A stretch of 35,730 nt of DNA from Chamaesiphon sp041738715. Lineage in GTDB: Bacteria > Cyanobacteriota > Cyanobacteriia > Cyanobacteriales > Chamaesiphonaceae. The stretch lies in contig JBGSPI010000156.1 of the NCBI GenBank assembly GCA_041738715.1, forward strand, positions 1 to 35,730. The letters are read 5' to 3'. Under the pieces are notes generated by a model that ran no database searches, was not told the origin of the DNA, and saw only the letters and a program-made list of their open reading frames with translations. Both the position numbers and the translations under genes were made by a program. Below, one piece after another: positions 31,167 to 35,730 of the stretch (position 1 is its first letter; each line of letters opens with the position of its first letter).

Positions 31167-32006
31167 CTACGAATATAGAATAAACTTTTCAATGGCCACA
31201 GCGACACCATCAGCTTCAACATCTGGTGCAACCCAATCGGCGATCGATTGGACGGGAGCGGGGGCATTACCCATTGCCACACCAGTTCCAACATATTGCA
31301 GCATTTCCACATCATTATAATTGTCTCCGATCGCTAGGATATTTGCAGCGGTGATGTCCAGCAATTTAGTTGCGACATAATCGATCGCATTACCTTTCGT
31401 GACTCCAGCCTGAGTAGCTTCGAGAAAAATCGGTATTGAGGTAGTAAAATGTAATACTTCTTGGGAATAGCGTTGTCGCAAATCTACCAGTAGACTGTCA
31501 ATTAAGCCCATATCCTCAGACATCGCTAAAACCTTGGTTGGATTAGCCGTTAGAACTTGACGTAAATCACCGACAGGATGAGCAGCAATACCACTGCGCT
31601 CGACATATAATTCGGTATCAAGGTTGATGTCCCGCACGTATAGTCGATCGTCCAAATAAACATGCAGGGATAATCGATCGAATAAATGAGTCTGCTCGAA
31701 ATAGTCAATTAATTCCCGCGCAATCTCCACAGGTACAGGTAGATGACGATAGTTGATATCTGTATCTGGGTCTTGAATCCAGGCTCCTTGATAAGCAATC
31801 ACCGGAAAATCTGCACCAATTTCAGTATGAAAACGTAAGGCAGATTTATACATTCTCCCAGTCGCAATACCCACCCGGACTCCTCTCGCTTGGGCAGCGC
31901 GAATAGCTTGTTTGACTCGATTACTTACCTGATTAGATTCTCCTGCGATCGTGCCATCGATATCTACAATTAAGAGTTTGATTTCAGCGGTGCTGGATGA
32001 TGACAT
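31167..32006 (-). CDS. Cof-type HAD-superfamily phosphatase
   Basis: A HAD hydrolase of the Cof/IIB subclass, about 279 residues. Motif I is LLIVDIDGTIAGES (nucleophile Asp and acid Asp in DIDGT), motif II lies at GIATGRMYKSAL, and motif III/IV is GVTKGNAI followed by AIGDNYNDVEML. A type IIB cap of about 100 residues separates motifs II and III. These enzymes dephosphorylate sugar phosphates or flavin/pyridoxal phosphate; the exact substrate is unknown. ATG 32006 is chosen; the frame is open to 32048 with 14 more residues (MLGYYLVLDLHLVP) that do not resemble the family. The upstream flavoprotein gene is on the same strand. Confidence 0.85.
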   Translation of the reverse strand: MSSSSTAEIKLLIVDIDGTIAGESNQVSNRVKQAIRAAQARGVRVGIATGRMYKSALRFHTEIGADFPVIAYQGAWIQDPDTDINYRHLPVPVEIARELIDYFEQTHLFDRLSLHVYLDDRLYVRDINLDTELYVERSGIAAHPVGDLRQVLTANPTKVLAMSEDMGLIDSLLVDLRQRYSQEVLHFTTSIPIFLEATQAGVTKGNAIDYVATKLLDITAANILAIGDNYNDVEMLQYVGTGVAMGNAPAPVQSIADWVAPDVEADGVAVAIEKFILYS

Positions 32007-32067
32007 GGGTACAAGGTGTAAATCTAGAACCAGATAATAGCCTAGCATATTGCCAGATCTGCTGTCG

Positions 32068-33486
32068 TTATATATTTAGCCAACGTTTGAGCCAATTATT
32101 TTGCCACCCACGCTGATCCCCTACAGATTCACGCCAAGCTTGGGCTGTTCGCGCAATCAGTTCAGCATAGCTGAGAGACAAGCTAGGGAAGGTATTAAGG
32201 TCAGTGATTTTGAGTCGATGTTGAATAGCTATCGCGATAATTTCAATCAGTTCTGAGGCATTTTGACCAATGATTGCCGCGCCCAAAATCCGACCTTTAC
32301 GTGTAACGATTATTTGAATTAAACCACTAGTTTTATTGGTTAGAATTGATTGGGTACAATTCTTAAAATTTTCTTCTAGAATAATTAGGTCGCGCCGATT
32401 GCTATTTGTAGCGGTATCGACTGTCATACCGACTCTGGCTAATGGTGGATCGGTATATACAGCCCAGGGTAGATAATTATAACTCTGATAATCAATCTTA
32501 GTTTTACGCCAAGAAAGGGCATTTTTGACGGCAATCTTAGCTTCATACTCAGTCAAACTATTGCTAGTATAACCACCCAAAACATTACCACAGACACTTC
32601 CGCAAGCATAGATTTGGGGATGGGAAGTACGGAGTTTCTTGTCGATCGAGATTCCCTTCTCATTGTAATCTACCTTCACATCGACTAGATTCAAAGTCTC
32701 TACCAAAGGTCGCTCGGGTAAAGCGATAAAAATTTCATCTACGGAAATTCGCTCTTCACCACACTGAATAACTTTCGAGTTTAGATCGAGGTTGACAGAG
32801 CTAATGCGAGTGCTTAGATATATATTTACACCATCGGCCTCCAATTGTGCCTGGATCTGGCGGGCAAGATCCAGATCTTCATAGGGTAAAATCTGCTCTG
32901 TCTCAATGATTAGTGTGACCCGACAACCCAATCTCACTAGTGTTTGGGCAAGTTCTACCCCGATTGTTTCTTCACCAATAATTGCCCAGTGTAACGGAAT
33001 TGAAGTCTCAATTAATGTTGGTAATTTGTCAACAACCAGATATCCTGTCTCTTGTAAACCGGGAATCAGTGGACAAGGAGGGAGAGATCCCGTCGCCACA
33101 AGATAAGCGCGCGCGCGAAGAGAGCGGTTATGAACATTAAATGTCAGATGGGGACGACGACAAAACTCACCCGTGCCCAACACTATATCTACACCCCTAG
33201 ATGCTAGCAAAGCGGGGCTAGACTGCTGCTCGATTCGATCGATCGCCAAACTAGCATACTTCCAGGGGTAGCTAGCTGGCTGCGACAAACGGACTTGATT
33301 GGGGCGATTTACCTCAGCTATTTGTGCTAACGCATGAGGATATAAGTCTCGACAGGGATGTGATTGCCAACTCGCCTCAGGCGGCAATACCAAAGCCACT
33401 CGCGCTTGCAAATTTACAGCTTCGATGGCTGCTACTCGTGCTGCTGAAGTCGCACCAATAATCACTAAGTCGTAGTCTGGAGACAA
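32068..33486 (-). CDS. Pyridine nucleotide-disulfide oxidoreductase-like flavoprotein, redox disulfide absent
   Basis: A 472-residue member of the class I FAD/NAD-dependent oxidoreductases (mercuric reductase/lipoamide dehydrogenase fold). N-terminal FAD motif DLVIIGATSAARVAAIEAV, a second dinucleotide motif at HWAIIGEETIGVELAQTLVRLG, the flavin motif IYACGSVCG, and a C-terminal dimerisation domain (PPLARVGMTVDTAT to the end). The usual GGTCxxxxC active-site pair after the first strand is missing: the region reads ALVLPPEASWQSHPCRDLYP. The C-terminal HPTxxE catalytic pair is also absent (FPSLSLSYAELI). So it can bind FAD and NAD(P)H but not run the standard disulfide relay. Possible NAD(P)H oxidase or structural role; not assignable. 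Confidence 0.82.
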   Translation of the reverse strand: MSPDYDLVIIGATSAARVAAIEAVNLQARVALVLPPEASWQSHPCRDLYPHALAQIAEVNRPNQVRLSQPASYPWKYASLAIDRIEQQSSPALLASRGVDIVLGTGEFCRRPHLTFNVHNRSLRARAYLVATGSLPPCPLIPGLQETGYLVVDKLPTLIETSIPLHWAIIGEETIGVELAQTLVRLGCRVTLIIETEQILPYEDLDLARQIQAQLEADGVNIYLSTRISSVNLDLNSKVIQCGEERISVDEIFIALPERPLVETLNLVDVKVDYNEKGISIDKKLRTSHPQIYACGSVCGNVLGGYTSNSLTEYEAKIAVKNALSWRKTKIDYQSYNYLPWAVYTDPPLARVGMTVDTATNSNRRDLIILEENFKNCTQSILTNKTSGLIQIIVTRKGRILGAAIIGQNASELIEIIAIAIQHRLKITDLNTFPSLSLSYAELIARTAQAWRESVGDQRGWQNNWLKRWLNI

Positions 33487-33590
33487 TGTTGAAATTAGGG
33501 GTTAGGGGTTCGTTCGAGCGAGTTTATCAGATTAACTAGAACATAGCTAGAGGTTGAGTTTGAGTTTGAAACCCTGAATATCCCCATCGC

Positions 33591-34010
33591 CTAATTCATC
33601 GTGCTAGTAATGCTCATAGACATTAGTGTAAAAATGGCCACAGAGCCAATACCGAACATTAACGATCGACCTAGGGGAATATTGATAATATAGAAGATTG
33701 AGTAGAGAAATCTGGCACCTGTAAAACCGATCGCGCAATTCACTACAGTCTGCGAATCTTGATGAGTTGAATATGCCATCAATGCCGCAGCACTATATAG
33801 CACAAATGCTTCCCAAGAGTTTTGGTGCGCCCAGCTTGCCCGTTTGCCATAGTCTGGTAGCTTATCAAATGTAGCACGAGGAGCCGCAAGGTCGAATCCG
33901 ACTTGAAAGCGCGTAATTGCTACGATCAGGTATGGAAAATAAACTAAAACTGCCGCAGCCGCGATCGAAGCAAGTAAAATAGTCGAGGTAGAAAAATTGG
34001 CAGAAGTCAT
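33591..34010 (-). CDS. MAPEG-family membrane protein
   Basis: A 139-residue protein with four predicted transmembrane helices (about 8-30, 68-80, 88-105 and 112-135) and the MAPEG patterns (PRATFDKLPDYGKRASWAHQNSWEAFVLY, then GARFLYSIFYIINIPLGRSL). MAPEG proteins include microsomal glutathione transferases and eicosanoid enzymes; bacterial members are glutathione-linked or uncharacterised. Glutathione conjugation or peroxidase activity is a family-based guess. It stands alone, between the flavoprotein gene and the DprA-like gene, all on the minus strand. Confidence 0.87.
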   Translation of the reverse strand: MTSANFSTSTILLASIAAAAVLVYFPYLIVAITRFQVGFDLAAPRATFDKLPDYGKRASWAHQNSWEAFVLYSAAALMAYSTHQDSQTVVNCAIGFTGARFLYSIFYIINIPLGRSLMFGIGSVAIFTLMSMSITSTMN

Positions 34011-34072
34011 AGAACGGTGATTATGCGGCTGGAAAATTAGGCTGAACGTTAACTCTAGTTAAAATATGCTGA

Positions 34073-34588
34073 TTAGTCGAAATAAAATAGCGTCACAACC
34101 TTACGCTGTTCCTCGGCCTCATGACAGGTTTGCAGTAAAGTATGACTATCATGGAATGCAAAACAGATTAACTGTTGACAGCGAGAAATTATCTCCTGAT
34201 TGCACAATGCACTAGCTTCACCAAGTGAAAGTGCATCATTACCGGGATTTTCCACCAAATGCATCACATTTTGCAACTGATCTTGAGACTCACGGGGTTG
34301 ACGAGCTAAACTTTGAGGTAAAATGACCGTCAGCATATCTCGGTCTGCTCTCACGGCACCACGAATAGCAGCAGCATTGGTACCAGAGGAACCAGAAGTG
34401 ATGATGCGGTTGCCAGATAGCACCAACGCATAGCTCATCATTTCGATCAGATGTTGGTGAGTGATTGGTACATGACGGGAACCCAGCAGCGCAATTTTCT
34501 TGGAGCCAACTTGTTGAATCGTAGCTAGCTCCTGGGCTAGGGTATCGATATCTGATACGTTAATCAAAGACGGTGCGTGGCTTAACAA
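34073..34588 (-). CDS. DprA/Smf-like short Rossmann protein
   Basis: A 171-residue protein with a DprA-type Rossmann segment: KIALLGSRHVPITHQHLIEMM, then ALVLSGNRIITSGSSGTNAAAIRGA. Full-length DprA is about 360 residues, so this is the short cyanobacterial 'DNA recombination-mediator protein A' type. The C-terminal half (SRCQQLICFAFHDSHTLLQTC) completes the fold. DNA binding or a RecA-loading role is untested for the short form. It is divergent from the coiled-coil gene, about 140 bp apart. Confidence 0.78.
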   Translation of the reverse strand: MLSHAPSLINVSDIDTLAQELATIQQVGSKKIALLGSRHVPITHQHLIEMMSYALVLSGNRIITSGSSGTNAAAIRGAVRADRDMLTVILPQSLARQPRESQDQLQNVMHLVENPGNDALSLGEASALCNQEIISRCQQLICFAFHDSHTLLQTCHEAEEQRKVVTLFYFD

Positions 34589-34729
34589 CTCCGTTATTTT
34601 ACCACAACCCTTCAGTCAGTCTCACAAGATCGATCTTCTAGATTAAATTCCGATCATAAATTATTGCTACCACTAGTCATTAGACCAAAAATTCTGGTAA
34701 ATTTAGTGTAACTATCGCGATCGAGCACT

Positions 34730-35293
34730 GTGAATCAAACTCAATCCGCTAATATAGCAACCCTCAAAGCAGAAATTGCCCGTTTCCGGGAAGAACTCAG
34801 CACCCGCGATCAACTAGTTCAACAGCTATCCCAAGAACTGTTTCGATTGGTCAAAGACAATAGTGCATCTGCGCCTAGACCGGAAGTTGCCGGAGATTAT
34901 CGAGCGGAAGTTAGGTTGCTTCGAGAACAATTGCAAGGAGTCGAGCAGCAAGTTCGGTTTTATCAGGAGCAATTACAACGGCGCGATCTCGAAATTCAAC
35001 AACTACGCCAAACTATTCGCGAACTCACCGAACGTGGTCAAATGTTGGAACAAGTGATTCGTGAATTGCCCAAAGTTTATACCCAGAAATTTGGCGAACG
35101 GTTAGCACCAATTAAAGTCAAAATCATGGCATTACAGAGCGAAAATCGACAACTTCAAGCTGACTTAGTGGCTGTTACGGAACGTCTTACTGCACGAGGA
35201 TTAAGTCTCCCCTCAACTCCTAAATTAGAATTAGACCTACCCAAGATCGGTCAGCAATCCCCCGAACGCATAACACTCCTTAGTCATGCGTAG
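34730..35293 (+). CDS. Coiled-coil protein, cyanobacterial conserved family
   Basis: A 187-residue protein, mostly heptad coiled coil (about 5-50 and 58-160, rich in Gln, Glu, Leu and Arg, e.g. VRLLREQLQGVEQQVRFYQEQ). The start is GTG at 34730; no in-frame ATG precedes it. A Pro-rich gap (SASAPRPEVAG) splits the coil, and the C-terminus has LPSTPKLELDLPK. It matches in pattern a cyanobacterial family of unknown function ('Npun_F5560-type'), as far as I can recall. It is probably a scaffold or cytoskeletal-like protein; the role is not known. Confidence 0.75.
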   Translation: MNQTQSANIATLKAEIARFREELSTRDQLVQQLSQELFRLVKDNSASAPRPEVAGDYRAEVRLLREQLQGVEQQVRFYQEQLQRRDLEIQQLRQTIRELTERGQMLEQVIRELPKVYTQKFGERLAPIKVKIMALQSENRQLQADLVAVTERLTARGLSLPSTPKLELDLPKIGQQSPERITLLSHA

Positions 35294-35591
35294 AGAGGAA
35301 ACACAGAAGGCTCTTGGTGCATTTATGGATTCTAGGAATGTGAAACAGCTAGATGCGTTAGGACAAGATCTTCAGGGATGACAAGAACCCCAGAAAGCCG
35401 ACCAAATAATTGATCGAGCAGTATGACCTTGTTAAAAACAGAGCAGATATTACACCTGAAATAAAAATAGCAACAGCAAAAGGTAATAAGCTGTTATAAA
35501 TCTGGATTTTTTGACTAAACCCCTGGCAGCAAGCAATCTGGAGTGAAAAAAGTGTGTGTTAAATGTTTGACACCTTATTGATTTCATTCAA
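35294..35591. other. Intergenic stretch with no recognised feature
   Basis: About 300 bp between the coiled-coil gene and the IS element. The longest open stretch after an ATG is under 20 codons, and no promoter pair, hairpin-T terminator or repeat is clear. A sequence ending ...TATTGATTTCATTCAA abuts the element end and would supply its guide segment. Confidence 0.5.
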
Positions 35592-35730
35592 TTGACATCC
35601 TCCCACCGCTAATCGGAGTACCGATATAGCAGGGGATTCCCAAACATCGCTATTTGGGTTTCTGCTTCTTTCCCTTTCGGGTTTCACGCAACTGCCCTTT
35701 AGAGGATTCTCTATCGGGTCTTACGTTCGC
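35592..35730 (-). mobile_element. Right end of an IS200/IS605-type (tnpB) element with reRNA structure
   Basis: Read on the minus strand, the sequence runs to GTGGGAGGATGTCAA at 35592, the typical right boundary of cyanobacterial IS200/IS605-family elements. Two hairpins precede it: CCCAAA...TTTGGG (about 35639-35658) and ATCGG AGTA CCGAT (about 35611-35624). Ahead of them, GAAACCCGAAAGGG matches the conserved leader of these element ends. This is the region in which TnpB's guide RNA (reRNA/omega RNA) is encoded, with the guide from the flanking DNA beyond 35591. The element continues past the window. Basis: remembered family sequence plus the visible hairpins. Confidence 0.7.
35650..35730 (-). 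CDS. Possible C-terminal end of tnpB (partial, runs off window)
   Basis: On the minus strand the frame is open from the window edge to a TAG at 35650-35652, giving at least 26 residues rich in Lys/Arg and polar residues (ESSKGQLRETRKGKKQ, then PK). TnpB genes end about here relative to the right boundary, overlapping the reRNA, so this is the expected place for the TnpB stop. No zinc-ribbon or RuvC motif is inside the window, so the identity is inferred from position only. Confidence 0.35.
   Translation of the reverse strand, partial: ANVRPDRESSKGQLRETRKGKKQKPK

Noticed and set aside
1..35730. tRNA, rRNA, tmRNA and RNase P RNA genes
   Set aside because: I looked for the T-loop consensus GGTTCRANNCC with an acceptor stem, and for tmRNA and rnpB landmarks, and found none. 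A tRNAscan-SE/Infernal run would be decisive.

Overview
The window is cyanobacterial chromosome. It carries ndhO and psbY (photosynthetic electron transport), an NblB-like HEAT protein, a photosystem II S4-domain protein and several families largely confined to cyanobacteria and plastids (DUF3531, the short DprA-like protein, the 187-residue coiled-coil protein). The octamer GCGATCGC (HIP1) and its core CGATCG are very frequent, and many intergenic gaps hold the short G/A-rich or C/T-rich tandem repeats (STRRs) typical of filamentous or colonial cyanobacteria. The species cannot be fixed from this sequence alone.

Layout. 1-3.6 kb: a minus-strand pair, a PstS-like binding lipoprotein followed after 2 nt by a hybrid histidine kinase. 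3.8-4.2 kb: the 3' remnant of a transposase. 4.4-9.2 kb: plus-strand housekeeping genes (cobD/cbiB, an M48 metalloprotease, a CBS-pair protein, an nblB-like gene, cinA). 9.2-9.65 kb: a structured non-coding block, possibly an IS200/IS605 remnant. 9.7-13 kb: a DEAD-box RNA helicase and rimO on the minus strand. 13.3-15.3 kb: a CPBP protein, ndhO, the 41-codon psbY, and a metallo-beta-lactamase-fold protein with a degraded metal site. 15.4-21 kb: an EGY/site-2-protease homologue that has lost its HExxH motif, then cdaA (c-di-AMP), uppS and murG (undecaprenyl-linked peptidoglycan synthesis), with an exported protein divergent from murG. 21-24.2 kb: small conserved cyanobacterial proteins of mostly unknown role. 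24.2-29.7 kb: a creatininase-family enzyme, an orphan OmpR-type regulator, YajQ, a secreted zinc peptidase, an Spx/ArsC-like protein and a GAF-GGDEF-EAL protein. 29.8-35.3 kb: glcE-like, a compact predicted small RNA, a HAD phosphatase, an unusual FAD oxidoreductase, a MAPEG protein, a DprA-like protein and a coiled-coil protein. The right edge runs into the 3' end of an IS200/IS605 (tnpB) element with its right-end RNA structure.

Most genes stand alone or in pairs and I see no large operon. Clear functional groupings are envelope precursor synthesis with c-di-AMP signalling (cdaA, uppS, murG) and the lipoprotein-kinase sensor pair. No CRISPR array, tRNA, rRNA, phage module or obvious defence island was found. 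The most unusual items are the small RNA near 31.04 kb, whose predicted 5' end is complementary to the conserved Yfr1 core; the pseudo-protease; the degenerate MBL and disulfide-less flavoprotein families; the triple TTGACA-containing repeat upstream of psbY; and the 9.2-9.65 kb block.
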